From Cytophagaceae bacterium (lineage in GTDB: Bacteria; Bacteroidota; Bacteroidia; Cytophagales; Spirosomataceae), in the NCBI GenBank assembly GCA_947460975.1, contig CANHGO010000001.1:310001-374000 (forward strand): 64,000 nt of DNA, in the 5' to 3' direction. The stretch's first letter is position 1, and each line of letters opens with the position of its first letter. Position numbers and translations under genes: made by a program. Under the pieces are notes generated by a model. That model did no database searches. It was given only the letters and a program-made list of their open reading frames with translations, and had not been told where the DNA came from. Positions 10,093 through 19,402 of the stretch are shown here, in pieces.

Positions 10093-10696
10093 ATCATTTA
10101 TTGTCGCAGGAATTGGAACTGAAATTGGCAAAACCCTTATATCAGCCATCTTTACTCAAGCGCTACAGGCCGACTACTGGAAACCGATTCAATCTGGAAA
10201 TCCGGAGGAAGCGGATGCTTTATTCATAAAAAAAATGACCCAATTGCCCAACTTAAAAGTTTGGGATTCTAGTTATGTATTAAGCCAACCGCTTTCCCCA
10301 CATACAGCTGCAGAGATCGACGGGGTCACGATTGACTTAGAAGCAATTCAATTTCCGCAAACATCCAACACATTAATTGTGGAACTGGCAGGAGGAATTC
10401 TCGTGCCGATCAATGACCATCAAACGAATTTAGATCTAATAAAAAAACTAAATCTACCCGTACTTTTAGTGAGTAAAAATTATTTGGGTAGCATCAATCA
10501 TACGTTGTTGACCTACCAAATACTCAAGGACAACCACATTCCCATCATGGGAATTGTCTTCAATGGACCTTCAAATCCGTCAGGAGAAAAATTCATTTTA
10601 AAGTATACGCAATTACCCGTAGTTTTGCGTGTCCAACAAGAACAGGAAATTACGCCAGAAACTATTATAAAATATGCCAAATCCATCTCAAATTAG
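10085..10696 (+). CDS. bioD: ATP-dependent dethiobiotin synthetase (BioD)
   Basis: BioD closes the ureido ring of dethiobiotin from 7,8-diaminopelargonate, CO2 and ATP. The protein has 203 residues. The P-loop GIGTEIGKT is at 9-17 and the substrate-binding YWKPIQSG is near residue 35. It overlaps bioF by 8 bp at its start and bioA by 23 bp at its end, so the three genes are one operon with likely translational coupling. It is slightly shorter than the E. coli enzyme (about 225 residues), as is usual in Bacteroidota. Confidence 0.93.
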   Translation: MHKSFIVAGIGTEIGKTLISAIFTQALQADYWKPIQSGNPEEADALFIKKMTQLPNLKVWDSSYVLSQPLSPHTAAEIDGVTIDLEAIQFPQTSNTLIVELAGGILVPINDHQTNLDLIKKLNLPVLLVSKNYLGSINHTLLTYQILKDNHIPIMGIVFNGPSNPSGEKFILKYTQLPVVLRVQQEQEITPETIIKYAKSISN

Positions 10697-11966
10697 TCTT
10701 TCAGAAAGAGATCAAAAAGTTGTTTGGCATCCATTTACTCAACATTTTATCGAACCTTCATCCATCGCCATCGTACGTGGCGAAGGAGTCTATTTATATG
10801 ATGAAGACGGCAAACAATACATTGACGCCATCGCTTCTTGGTGGGTAAATTTACATGGGCACGCAAATGCTTACATGGCCCAAAAAGTATATGAACAAGC
10901 ACTCAAATTAGAACAAGTCATTTTTGCAGGATTTACCCATGATCCTGCAATTCGCTTAGCCGAAAGATTATTAAGCCACTTACCGGCCAATTTCCAAAAA
11001 GTATTTTACTCGGACAATGGTTCTACCGCCGTGGAGGTCGCGGTAAAAATGGCCTTACAATTCTTTCATAACCAAGGCAATGAAAAGCGAAGGAAAATTA
11101 TTGCGTTTGAAGATGCTTACCACGGAGATACGTTTGGGGCGATGAGTTTGGGCGCTCCCAGCTCCTTCAATGCACCATTTCAAGACATGCTTTTTGAGGT
11201 AGAATTTATTCCTAACCCCAAAAATGAAGCTTTATGCCTAGCAGCATTAGAAACTAAATTAAAGCAGGCTGAAGAATATGCGGCCATCATTTTTGAACCC
11301 TTAATTCAAGGTGCCGGTGGCATGAACATGTATGCGGCTGAAACCTTAGATAAGATCATTTCATTAACAAAAGAGCAGGGATTGATCAGCATTTCTGATG
11401 AAATCATGACGGGTTTTGGTCGTACAGGTAAATGGTTTGCGATGGACTATTTGCTACAAAAACCGGATATCGTTTGCTTGTCAAAAGGTTTAACTGGTGG
11501 CATGATGGCGTTGGGTGTTACCGTCTGCTCGGATCATTTATTTGAATCTTTTCTTTCTTCAGATCGAAAGAAGACCCTTTTTCATTCCCATTCTTTCACG
11601 GCAAATCCCCTCGCCTGCGCGGCAGCGAACGCCAGTATGGACCTGATGGAAGAGGAAGCTACTTGGTTTAATATCGCAGCCATCGAGATAAGTCATGAAG
11701 CATGGAAAATCAAAATGGCTGGACATCCGACCATCAAAAATGTAAGATGTATTGGCACGATTATAGCCTGCGAATTAGAGACCGTTGAAAAAGATGGTTA
11801 TTTAAATCCTATCCGAGGAAAAGCCTATGACCATTTTATAGAAAAAGGGATCCTTTTGAGACCCCTAGGTAATACCTTATATATCCTGCCTCCCTATTGC
11901 ATAAAGCCGTCGGAATTAGCCCTGATTTATCTTGAAATCGAAAAATTTGCCGCTACAATTAATTAG
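10674..11966 (+). CDS. bioA: Adenosylmethionine-8-amino-7-oxononanoate aminotransferase (BioA)
   Basis: BioA converts 8-amino-7-oxononanoate to 7,8-diaminopelargonate with S-adenosylmethionine as amino donor. The 430-residue protein has the class III aminotransferase layout. Lys271 in CLSKGLTGG is the Schiff-base lysine, Asp242 in SDEIMTGFGRTG contacts PLP, and Tyr149 in DAYHGDT is the family tyrosine. WHPFTQH near the start is diagnostic for BioA. It completes bioF-bioD-bioA; bioB and a pimeloyl-synthesis gene such as bioC or bioH are not in the window. The stop overlaps the convergent NTF2-like gene by 8 bp. Confidence 0.95.
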   Translation: MPNPSQISLSERDQKVVWHPFTQHFIEPSSIAIVRGEGVYLYDEDGKQYIDAIASWWVNLHGHANAYMAQKVYEQALKLEQVIFAGFTHDPAIRLAERLLSHLPANFQKVFYSDNGSTAVEVAVKMALQFFHNQGNEKRRKIIAFEDAYHGDTFGAMSLGAPSSFNAPFQDMLFEVEFIPNPKNEALCLAALETKLKQAEEYAAIIFEPLIQGAGGMNMYAAETLDKIISLTKEQGLISISDEIMTGFGRTGKWFAMDYLLQKPDIVCLSKGLTGGMMALGVTVCSDHLFESFLSSDRKKTLFHSHSFTANPLACAAANASMDLMEEEATWFNIAAIEISHEAWKIKMAGHPTIKNVRCIGTIIACELETVEKDGYLNPIRGKAYDHFIEKGILLRPLGNTLYILPPYCIKPSELALIYLEIEKFAATIN

Positions 11967-12393
11967 GTATTTTCGTCGATTGCCAAGAAAGCATTTGCCA
12001 TCTCTTGTCTTGAAAAATCCAAACATCGGTATATTTAAGATGATTAAATGTAAATGAACCGTCTTTCGCTTGATTTTTGATTTTCGCAATTCCAGTAATA
12101 ATTCCAAATTTTCCGTAAACACGCGGGGTTAATTCCTCTGATTCAATCGATGCGTAAATGGTTTTCTTTGAAACGATAGATCCCACATAACTCACTTTGT
12201 TGTCCGTGACAGCATTTGAGTGATTGTAAACTAAATCTGCATGCATCACCGCATCTAAGCCTTTTTCGTCTTGTGCAATCATCACTTTAAAACGATTCAA
12301 TTCAGCTTCGCGTAAAGATTCAATAGTCGCTTTTTGTGCATTTGCGGTTACCGCCATAACAATAGTAGTTAAAATTAAAATGATTTTTTTCAT
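11959..12393 (-). CDS. Secreted NTF2-like protein (DUF4440 type)
   Basis: This 144-residue protein begins with a signal peptide (MKKIILILTTIVMAVTANAQ). The rest has the SnoaL/DUF4440 NTF2-like pattern: an N-terminal helix (ESLREAELNRFKVMIAQD), LDAVMHADLVYNHSN, and a final strand DVWIFQDKRWQMLSWQSTK. Such proteins form small cone-shaped folds and can be enzymes or binding subunits; the function here is unknown. It begins 27 bp after the GMC oxidoreductase on the same strand, so the two are likely co-transcribed. Its end overlaps bioA by 8 bp. Confidence 0.85.
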   Translation of the reverse strand: MKKIILILTTIVMAVTANAQKATIESLREAELNRFKVMIAQDEKGLDAVMHADLVYNHSNAVTDNKVSYVGSIVSKKTIYASIESEELTPRVYGKFGIITGIAKIKNQAKDGSFTFNHLKYTDVWIFQDKRWQMLSWQSTKIPN

Positions 12394-12420
12394 AGTATAT
12401 TTATTTATTAGGTGCGCAAA

Positions 12421-14025
12421 TTAATAATTATTTAAGATTAAATCAGAACCTTTTTCGCCAATGGCCATCACGATGGCATTTGTATTTCCTGATACCAAAT
12501 CTGGCATGATGGAAGCATCAATGACACGTAAGCCATTAATTCCCTTCACACGGAGCGTATTTGGATCTGTTACCGAACTCGCATCATTTCCCATTTTACA
12601 AGTACCTATGGGATGATAAACGCATTCTGTTGCCCTTTCGATGTGTTTTTGGATCAATTCCTCCGTCAGTTCACCTGAGGGATAGGGCAATGTGTTGCCT
12701 AATCTAAGGTGATCAAATTCAGCAGATAATAAAATTTGATGTGCTAATTTGACGCCTCTTTTTAAGGTAGCCAAATCTTTTCCTTCGGAATCGGATAAAT
12801 AATTTGGGTCTATTTTAGGTGCATCCCAAGGTGATTTTGAGTGCAAGCCCACATAGCCTCTACTTTCGGGTTTCAACAAAGTAGGCAAACAAGTAAATCC
12901 GTCGTCAATGGGCATTTTTTTGTAATCGTACATGTCCAATGACCATGCGGAAGAAAAATGAAATTGTAAATCGGGTTGGTCAGACTGGTTCATCGAATCG
13001 TAAAATGCACACCCTTCTAAAGGACTTGCCGAAAGGGGTCCTTTCTTTTTAGTCACATAGTTCAGAAAATTAGGTATGGAGATCGCTGCATTAAATGATG
13101 CACGTTGCGTTTTCGCCTCGGCATGCATGTTGACAAATACGTGATCCGACAAATTTTTACCCACTCCTGGTAAATTAACCTTCTGTTCTATCCCAAAAGA
13201 CTTCAAATAATCTGCGTCGCCTATGCCGGCCAACATCATAATTTGTGGACTCTGAAAAGAACCTGCCGATAAGATAACATCTTGGTCTGCCCTAAATATG
13301 GTACTCGATTTCGCATTTTTCAAATGCCCTTCAATGCCGGTAACCTGATCGCCTTCCATGACTAAATTGGTGACATGAAATTGGCTTAGTACCTTTAAAT
13401 TTTTTCTTTTTAAAATCGGATTGATGAAAGCACTGGCACCGGTCACTCGTTGGCCATCATCAATAGCAAACTGAAACATTCCCGCACCTATTTGGCTCGC
13501 GCCATTAAAATCGGTGTTTTTAGGAATTCCAATAGAGCCACATGCTTCGATAAATGCCTGACCAAAAATGGTATTTTGACTTGGATTAGAAACGGTTAAA
13601 GGACCTCCTTGGCCGTGAAATTCATTCTGGATATCTAGGTTATTTTCTGACTTTTTGAAATACGGAAGCATATCAGCATAGGACCAACCACCGCAACCCA
13701 TCGATTCCCAATTTTCAAAATCTGCTTTATTTCCTCGAATATAGGCCATGCAATTAATGGCGCTACTCCCTCCCATTGCCTTACCTCGCGGCTGGTATAT
13801 CTGTCGTCCTCCTAAATTTTTCTGAGGTTCGGTAAAAAAATTCCAATTCATAGTAGTCCCATTTAATAAAGGGTATGAAGAGGGTGTGAAAATCCTCGGA
13901 TCACGGCTGTCCATTCCCGCCTCCACTAATAAGACGTGGATCAAAGGGTTTTTTTCTGTAAGCCGATTTGCCAGCACACAACCAGCGGTACCCGCGCCTA
14001 CAATGATGTAATCAAATGACCTCAT
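12421..14025 (-). CDS. GMC family oxidoreductase (choline dehydrogenase-like)
   Basis: This 534-residue FAD enzyme oxidises an alcohol; the substrate is not certain. The dinucleotide-binding VGAGTAGCVLANRL begins near residue 10. RGKAMGGSSAINCMAYIRG is the GMC signature 1 region, and SAGSFQSPQIMMLAGIG is signature 2. The catalytic pair is His471 in YHPIGTCKMG and Asn514 in SGNTNA. No signal peptide is seen. Many proteins of this type are annotated as choline dehydrogenase (BetA), but there is no betaine pathway gene nearby, so I leave the substrate open. The NTF2-like gene follows after 27 bp. Confidence 0.9.
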   Translation of the reverse strand: MRSFDYIIVGAGTAGCVLANRLTEKNPLIHVLLVEAGMDSRDPRIFTPSSYPLLNGTTMNWNFFTEPQKNLGGRQIYQPRGKAMGGSSAINCMAYIRGNKADFENWESMGCGGWSYADMLPYFKKSENNLDIQNEFHGQGGPLTVSNPSQNTIFGQAFIEACGSIGIPKNTDFNGASQIGAGMFQFAIDDGQRVTGASAFINPILKRKNLKVLSQFHVTNLVMEGDQVTGIEGHLKNAKSSTIFRADQDVILSAGSFQSPQIMMLAGIGDADYLKSFGIEQKVNLPGVGKNLSDHVFVNMHAEAKTQRASFNAAISIPNFLNYVTKKKGPLSASPLEGCAFYDSMNQSDQPDLQFHFSSAWSLDMYDYKKMPIDDGFTCLPTLLKPESRGYVGLHSKSPWDAPKIDPNYLSDSEGKDLATLKRGVKLAHQILLSAEFDHLRLGNTLPYPSGELTEELIQKHIERATECVYHPIGTCKMGNDASSVTDPNTLRVKGINGLRVIDASIMPDLVSGNTNAIVMAIGEKGSDLILNNY

Positions 14026-14085
14026 TTAAGATTTTTTAAATTAATTCTTTAAATTTCAATATTTTTAGGGAAAATTACGTCATAT

Positions 14086-14667
14086 ATGTCCACATTTAAC
14101 AGCTATCTGGTTTTAGGATTTCAGCATATCATGAATATACAGGCCTTAGACCACTTGTTATTCATTTTATCCATTACATGTATTTACAAATTCTATGACG
14201 CAAAAAAACTCCTATTATTAATTACTGCTTTTACCTTAGGGCATTCGTTGACGCTAGCCTTAGCCACGTTAAAATGGATTGAATTTTCTCAAAATTGGAT
14301 CGAATTTTTAATTCCTTGCACCATTTTATTTTCCGCATTCGCCAATTTAAATTTTAAGGAGACCAAAATCAAATCGACCAAACTGTCGAGGCGCAAATTT
14401 ATTCTTGTCTCAATTTTTGGCTTAATCCATGGGCTAGGTTTTTCAAATTATTTACAAAGTTTGTTGGGCCAAGAGAGTTCAATTTTATCCCCATTATTAG
14501 CGTTTAATATAGGCTTGGAATTAGCCCAAATAATTGTCGTAGCTTTTATACTCTTCTTTTCCAATATCCTAATAGAATTATTTAAAATAAAATTAACCTA
14601 TTATGTTCTAGTCATTTCGGGCATCATCATTGGACTTTCTTTGCCGATGGTCCTTGAACGTTGGTAA
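14086..14667 (+). CDS. HupE/UreJ-like membrane protein
   Basis: This 193-residue integral membrane protein has about six hydrophobic segments. It shows the conserved pattern of the HupE/UreJ_2 family: GFQHIMNIQALDHLLFIL near the N-terminus, TAFTLGHSLTLA, and GLIHGLGFSNYL. These histidine and aspartate positions suggest metal binding, and members of the wider family transport nickel or cobalt. Many Bacteroidota copies have no link to hydrogenase or urease, and none is nearby here, so the transported ion is unknown. It is transcribed alone, divergent from the GMC gene, and converges on nrdB. Confidence 0.85.
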   Translation: MSTFNSYLVLGFQHIMNIQALDHLLFILSITCIYKFYDAKKLLLLITAFTLGHSLTLALATLKWIEFSQNWIEFLIPCTILFSAFANLNFKETKIKSTKLSRRKFILVSIFGLIHGLGFSNYLQSLLGQESSILSPLLAFNIGLELAQIIVVAFILFFSNILIELFKIKLTYYVLVISGIIIGLSLPMVLERW

Positions 14668-14676
14668 GTATATGGC

Positions 14677-14709
14677 AAAAAAAATGCCCTGATTCTCATC
14701 AAGGCATTT
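14677..14709 (-). terminator. Intrinsic terminator of nrdB
   Basis: AAATGCC (14682-14688) pairs with GGCATTT (14703-14709), with an inner TGAT/ATCA pairing. On the minus strand the stem is followed by eight T (14684-14677). It lies 20 bp after the nrdB stop codon. On the plus strand no T-run follows, so it mainly serves nrdB, although the HupE-like gene also ends beside it. Confidence 0.8.
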
Positions 14710-14728
14710 AATGTACATAAGTCTAGAT

Positions 14729-15709
14729 TTAAAAATCTTCGTCCATCGAAAAAGACATTGAATCTTTATCTGACATAACACCCGATTTTTGATATTCAGC
14801 CACGCGCTTCTCAAAGAAATTCGTTTTCCCCTGCAATGAAATCATTTCCATAAAGTCAAATGGATTAACTGCATTGTAATTTTTCTTACATCCTAACGAA
14901 ACCAATAAACGATCTGCGACAAATTCAATGTATTGACACATTAATTCTGCGTTCATCCCGATCAATGAAACAGGAAGAGCCACCGTCACAAATTCTTTTT
15001 CAATCTCAACAGCATTTAAGATAATCTCATAAATACGTTCTTGAGAAATTTTATTTTTAATGTGGTCTGTATATAACAAACAAGCAAAATCACAATGCAA
15101 ACCTTCGTCGCGAGAAATCAACTCGTTTGAAAAGGATAAGCCTGGCATTAAACCACGCTTTTTCAACCAAAATATTGAACAAAAACTACCTGAGAAGAAA
15201 ATTCCCTCTACCGCAGCAAATGAAATTAAACGCTCAACAAAATTATCACTCTCAATCCATTTTAATGCCCAATCTGCTTTCTTCTTCACGCAATCAATCG
15301 TTTCAATCGCACGAAGCAAATGATCCTTTTCTTTTGGATCGCTGATATAAGAGTCGATTAACAATGAATAGGTTTCTGAATGAATGTTTTCCATCATGAT
15401 TTGGAAACCATAAAAACATTTAGCCTCCGCATATTGAACTTCTTTCAAAAAGTTGTTGGCTAAATTTTCATTAACAATTCCATCGGATGCTGCAAAAAAT
15501 GCCAAAACATGAGAAATAAAATGACGCTCGCCGTCATTCATTTTTTTCCAATCAGCTAAATCTTGTTGTAAATCAATTTCTTCCGCAGTCCAAAAGGACG
15601 CTTCCGCTTTCTTATAAAACTGCCAAATATCATCATGTCTTATAGGAAATAAAACGAAACGATTAGGATCTTCAACCAATAAAGGTTCTGCAAAAGTAGA
15701 TGTAGACAT
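14729..15709 (-). CDS. nrdB: Ribonucleoside-diphosphate reductase beta subunit (class I R2)
   Basis: R2 carries the di-iron centre and tyrosyl radical that start deoxynucleotide formation by the R1 subunit. The 326-residue sequence is of the eukaryote-like class Ia type: [30 protein letters not shown] and [16 protein letters not shown] are nearly those of animal R2. Metal ligands Asp46, Glu107 and His110 and the radical Tyr114 are all present, as is a later EGLHCDFA ligand helix, so it is not an R2c or R2lox variant lacking the tyrosine. The C-terminal tail is the R1 docking segment. nrdA is not adjacent. A strong terminator follows. Confidence 0.96.
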   Translation of the reverse strand: MSTSTFAEPLLVEDPNRFVLFPIRHDDIWQFYKKAEASFWTAEEIDLQQDLADWKKMNDGERHFISHVLAFFAASDGIVNENLANNFLKEVQYAEAKCFYGFQIMMENIHSETYSLLIDSYISDPKEKDHLLRAIETIDCVKKKADWALKWIESDNFVERLISFAAVEGIFFSGSFCSIFWLKKRGLMPGLSFSNELISRDEGLHCDFACLLYTDHIKNKISQERIYEIILNAVEIEKEFVTVALPVSLIGMNAELMCQYIEFVADRLLVSLGCKKNYNAVNPFDFMEMISLQGKTNFFEKRVAEYQKSGVMSDKDSMSFSMDEDF

Positions 15710-15799
15710 ATGTTAATAAAATGAATTCGAATTTATGAATTTCTTACCGATATACAAGACTGATTTAAAGCCAAATTGTTTAAAAAAAACAAAAAATAA

Positions 15800-16399
15800 T
15801 TAAAAGAAAAATCCGCCTACCTGAACTACGAATGCTGAGCCATAAGGAGACTGCTTTCCTAAAGTTTCTGAATAATTTAAATCATACATGAGAGATAAAT
15901 TAATTCCGATTCGAGAACCAATTCCAATGCCCACTAAAAATGGATTTGAATATGCATTGCCTATGGTTCCGGCAGATAAGTCATTGAAATTTTCTAATTG
16001 TGCCGTTAAGTATCCTTGACCTATCAAAGCAGATAATGCAGGAATTTGTTGACGAATAAAAATCCTTTCTCCTAATAAATTGCTTGCCTTATAACCAGTG
16101 TAGGAAAAATACTGATAGGTCATCCCAAGGCCTATAATCGTATTTTTTGCGAGTAAATAACCCGCCATAGGAGAAATTCCAATACTAGTAGGATTACCAA
16201 AACTTAAACCTGAAACACCACCACCAAAATGCAATCGCTCCCTAAAACTAAGTTCACTCACATCTGGCTCTATATCCAAATCACCTTTTGCGCCTTCCTC
16301 TTTAATGACGATCGGATCTTGTGCTAACAATGAAGGCGTGTAAGCCAAAAAAGAAAATAAAATCAGTACTACTATCCTGTTCATCATAAAAATTTTCAT
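15800..16399 (-). CDS. Small outer-membrane beta-barrel protein, unknown function
   Basis: From the ATG at 16399 this is a 199-residue secreted protein with signal peptide MKIFMMNRIVVLILFSFLAYTPSLLAQ. The mature part alternates glycine-rich hydrophobic strands (SIGISPMAGYLLAKNTIIGLGMTYQYF, LVGIGIGSRIGINLSLMYDL) and ends in GGFFF. A terminal phenylalanine is the usual recognition signal for barrel insertion. The frame stays open to an upstream start at 16441, but a good TAGCTTTG promoter element at 16439-16446 would put the transcript start downstream of it, which favours 16399. No family could be named. It stands alone between nrdB and uvrA. Confidence 0.8.
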   Translation of the reverse strand: MKIFMMNRIVVLILFSFLAYTPSLLAQDPIVIKEEGAKGDLDIEPDVSELSFRERLHFGGGVSGLSFGNPTSIGISPMAGYLLAKNTIIGLGMTYQYFSYTGYKASNLLGERIFIRQQIPALSALIGQGYLTAQLENFNDLSAGTIGNAYSNPFLVGIGIGSRIGINLSLMYDLNYSETLGKQSPYGSAFVVQVGGFFF

Positions 16400-16438
16400 G
16401 CGACAATCACTCTTAAACTTTAAAAATTTGAGATTTAG

Positions 16439-16446
16439 CAAAGCTA
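16439..16446 (-). promoter_or_regulatory. Promoter -7 element for the small barrel protein
   Basis: The minus strand reads TAGCTTTG here, a full match to the Bacteroidota consensus TAnnTTTG. Transcription would start about 16433, giving a leader near 34 nt. No clear TTG lies 17-23 nt upstream, so only one half of the promoter is supported. Confidence 0.45.
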
Positions 16447-16526
16447 CAAATCACAACTCAAATATCACATAGAAAATGGGATTTTAAAAATCTATCCATT
16501 GATAATTTTTATCAAGTTAAAAGCTT

Positions 16527-16534
16527 TATTTTTG
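16527..16534 (+). promoter_or_regulatory. Promoter -7 element directly before uvrA
   Basis: TATTTTTG is a full match to TAnnTTTG and ends only 4 nt before the uvrA ATG at 16539. If used, the transcript would begin at or very near the start codon. A TTG lies about 25 nt upstream, a little further than ideal. Confidence 0.45.
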
Positions 16535-16538
16535 TCCT

Positions 16539-19394
16539 ATGAATGATATAAAAACGGGCATCGTTAGCTCGTCGGCCATCGAAAATCTCGACCCGAAAAC
16601 ACACATCATAATTAAAGGTGCTCGTGTCCACAATTTGAAAAATGTGGATGTAGCTATTCCTCGAAATCAATTTGTTGTCATCACGGGACTTTCTGGATCA
16701 GGAAAATCTTCCTTGGCCTTTGATACTTTGTTTGCGGAAGGCCAACGAATGTATGTCGAAAGCTTAAATTCTTATGCGCGCCAATTTTTAGGTAGGATGG
16801 AGAAACCTGCTGTAGATTATATCAAAGGAGTTTCGCCCGCCATTGCCATTGAGCAAAAAGTAAATACAAAAAATCCTCGGTCGACCGTCGGGACCAGCAC
16901 GGAAATATACGACTATTTAAAATTGCTATTTGCCCGCATTGGGAAAACATATTCGCCTACTTCTGGGAAAGAAGTTAAAAAAGATTCTGTTTCGACGATC
17001 GTGGATTGGGTGGGAACACATGCCCAAAAGAAAGTGCTCATTTTAGCGCCTTTGGTTCCAAATACAGAAAGAACGTTGAAAGATGAATGCCAACTCCTTA
17101 TTCAAAAAGGCTATACAAGATTAAAATTTGAGGCAGAAATCATTGACCTGGAAGAGCTCGTTGAGGATGAAGGCCAATTGAAATCGCTCAGTAAAAAGCC
17201 GAATGAAATTGCGATATTGATAGACCGATTGATTAGCCAACCTGAAGATGAAGAAACGATTTTCAGGTTAGGGGATTCCGTTCAAACAGCCTATTTCGAA
17301 GGCGAAGGGGTTTGTTGGATCGAGATAGAGGGCCAAAAACGAAAAATATTTTCCAATAAATTTGAATTAGATGGCATCGCTTTTGAAGAACCTAGTTTAA
17401 ATTTATTTTCATTTAATAACCCTTATGGTGCTTGCAAAAACTGTGAAGGCTATGGAAAAGTATTGGGCCTAGACCCTGATTTAGTGATTCCAGATCATGA
17501 TTTATCCGTTTATGAGGGAGCCATTGCACCTTGGAGAAGTGAGCGAATGAGTGAGTGGCTCCATCCATTATTGCGCAATGGAATACATTTTGATTTCCCC
17601 ATTCACAGACCTTACAAAGATCTTTCTGACAGTGAGAAAAAACTGCTTTGGAAAGGCAACAAATATTTTTCAGGTTTAACGCAATTTTTTGAACACCTAG
17701 AAAAAGAAACCTATAAGATTCAATATCGGGTTATGTTATCGCGCTATCGGGGAAAAACAACTTGCCCTGAATGCCAAGGATCAAGGTTGAGAGGAGATGC
17801 GGCCTATGTTAAAATTCACAACACGTCGATTATAGACTTGGTGCTTTGGCCTATGTCAAAAGTAAAAGCATTTTTTGATTCCTTGGAATTGAGCGAGCAT
17901 GATCAATCGATCGCGAAAAGAATATTGATTGAAATAAATAATCGGCTAGACTACATGAATCGAGTAGGTTTAGGTTATTTAACTCTAAATAGGCTTAGTT
18001 CGACTTTATCAGGCGGTGAGTTTCAACGAATCAAATTAGCCACTTCTTTGGGCAGTGCGTTGGTAGGTTCGATGTATATTTTGGATGAACCGAGTATTGG
18101 TCTGCATCCACGTGATACAGAAAGACTAATTTCTGTGCTGGATATGTTGAAGAAAATGGGCAACACGGTCATTGTCGTTGAGCATGAAGAAGAAATCATG
18201 CGCGCAGCAGACCAGATTATTGACATCGGTCCTGAAGCGGGAAGGCATGGGGGCCAACTCATCTTCCAGGGTAATCTTAAGGATGCATTGGCTGATAAAA
18301 TAACGGATAGCCATACGCTACGTTTTTTAAATGGAGCAGACCAAATTGACATTCCGGCGATTCGAAGAAAAGCTTTGGCCCATATCGAAATCATAGGGGC
18401 GCAAGAAAACAACCTGAAAAATTTAGATGTCAAAATTCCATTAGGAATTATGACTGTGGTGACGGGGGTCAGTGGGTCTGGAAAATCTACCCTCATCAGA
18501 AAAATAGTATACCCTGCTTTGTTGAGAAATCTCCAGTTGGGCACCGAGGAAACCGGTAGATTTAGAGAAATAAAGGGTAGTTTACAGAAGATTTCAGGGG
18601 TGGAAATGGTGGACCAACAACCCATTGGGAAGTCGTCCAGATCCAATCCGATCACCTATATTAAAGCATATGACGCCATTCGGCTATTGTATTCCGAACT
18701 GCCCATGGCAAAATCAAGGGGATATAAACCAGCACATTTTTCTTTTAATGTGGAAGGCGGTCGCTGCGAAACGTGCCAAGGGGAAGGCGAAATAACGATT
18801 GAAATGCAGTTTATGGCGGACATCAAGCTAACCTGCGAGTCGTGTGCGGGCCGTCGCTTCAAACAAGAAATTTTAGAGGTTACTTTCCAAGACAAAAACA
18901 TAGCTGAAATTTTGGACATGACCGTGGAAGAAAGCATACCATTCTTCAGCGAAAAATTACCACGAATCGCGGAAAAAATTGACCCGCTATTCCAAGTAGG
19001 TCTTGGTTACATTAAACTGGGACAGTCCTCGAATTCACTTTCTGGAGGGGAAGCCCAACGCGTAAAATTGGCCAGTTTTTTAGGAAAGGGAAATTCAAAC
19101 AAAGGAAAAACCTTGTTTATTTTTGACGAACCTACGACTGGTTTGCATTTTCATGACATTAAAAAATTACTCAAGGCCCTAAATGATTTAGTGGAACAAG
19201 GTGATACCGTGGTGATTATTGAACATAATATGGAGGTCATTAAATGTGCTGACCACATCATCGATTTAGGCCCCGAAGGTGGAGAGCAGGGAGGTCATTT
19301 ATGTTTTGAGGGAAGCCCCGAAGAAATGATTCATTTAAAAAATAATCCTACCGCTTCTTACTTAAGTCAAAAAATACCTGCCAAAAAACACTAA
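16539..19394 (+). CDS. uvrA: Excinuclease ABC subunit A
   Basis: UvrA is the damage-sensing ATPase of nucleotide excision repair, working with UvrB and UvrC. The 951-residue sequence has both ABC modules. Walker A of the first is GLSGSGKSS (50-58), followed by the UvrB-contact region and a CxxC zinc module (CKNCEGYGKV). The first signature is LSGGEFQRIKLA with ILDEPSIGLHP. The second module has GVSGSGKST, the zinc finger CETCQGEGE...CESCAG, LSGGEAQRVKLA and IFDEPTTGLH. It is full length and intact. nuoN starts 8 bp after its stop on the same strand. No uvrB or uvrC is in the window. Confidence 0.98.
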   Translation: MNDIKTGIVSSSAIENLDPKTHIIIKGARVHNLKNVDVAIPRNQFVVITGLSGSGKSSLAFDTLFAEGQRMYVESLNSYARQFLGRMEKPAVDYIKGVSPAIAIEQKVNTKNPRSTVGTSTEIYDYLKLLFARIGKTYSPTSGKEVKKDSVSTIVDWVGTHAQKKVLILAPLVPNTERTLKDECQLLIQKGYTRLKFEAEIIDLEELVEDEGQLKSLSKKPNEIAILIDRLISQPEDEETIFRLGDSVQTAYFEGEGVCWIEIEGQKRKIFSNKFELDGIAFEEPSLNLFSFNNPYGACKNCEGYGKVLGLDPDLVIPDHDLSVYEGAIAPWRSERMSEWLHPLLRNGIHFDFPIHRPYKDLSDSEKKLLWKGNKYFSGLTQFFEHLEKETYKIQYRVMLSRYRGKTTCPECQGSRLRGDAAYVKIHNTSIIDLVLWPMSKVKAFFDSLELSEHDQSIAKRILIEINNRLDYMNRVGLGYLTLNRLSSTLSGGEFQRIKLATSLGSALVGSMYILDEPSIGLHPRDTERLISVLDMLKKMGNTVIVVEHEEEIMRAADQIIDIGPEAGRHGGQLIFQGNLKDALADKITDSHTLRFLNGADQIDIPAIRRKALAHIEIIGAQENNLKNLDVKIPLGIMTVVTGVSGSGKSTLIRKIVYPALLRNLQLGTEETGRFREIKGSLQKISGVEMVDQQPIGKSSRSNPITYIKAYDAIRLLYSELPMAKSRGYKPAHFSFNVEGGRCETCQGEGEITIEMQFMADIKLTCESCAGRRFKQEILEVTFQDKNIAEILDMTVEESIPFFSEKLPRIAEKIDPLFQVGLGYIKLGQSSNSLSGGEAQRVKLASFLGKGNSNKGKTLFIFDEPTTGLHFHDIKKLLKALNDLVEQGDTVVIIEHNMEVIKCADHIIDLGPEGGEQGGHLCFEGSPEEMIHLKNNPTASYLSQKIPAKKH

Positions 19395-19402
19395 ATTTGA
19401 AC

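Noticed and set aside
18023-18655. 210-residue minus-strand frame inside uvrA
   Set aside because: It is a shadow of well-conserved uvrA coding sequence, with no domain pattern, signal or neighbour of its own.
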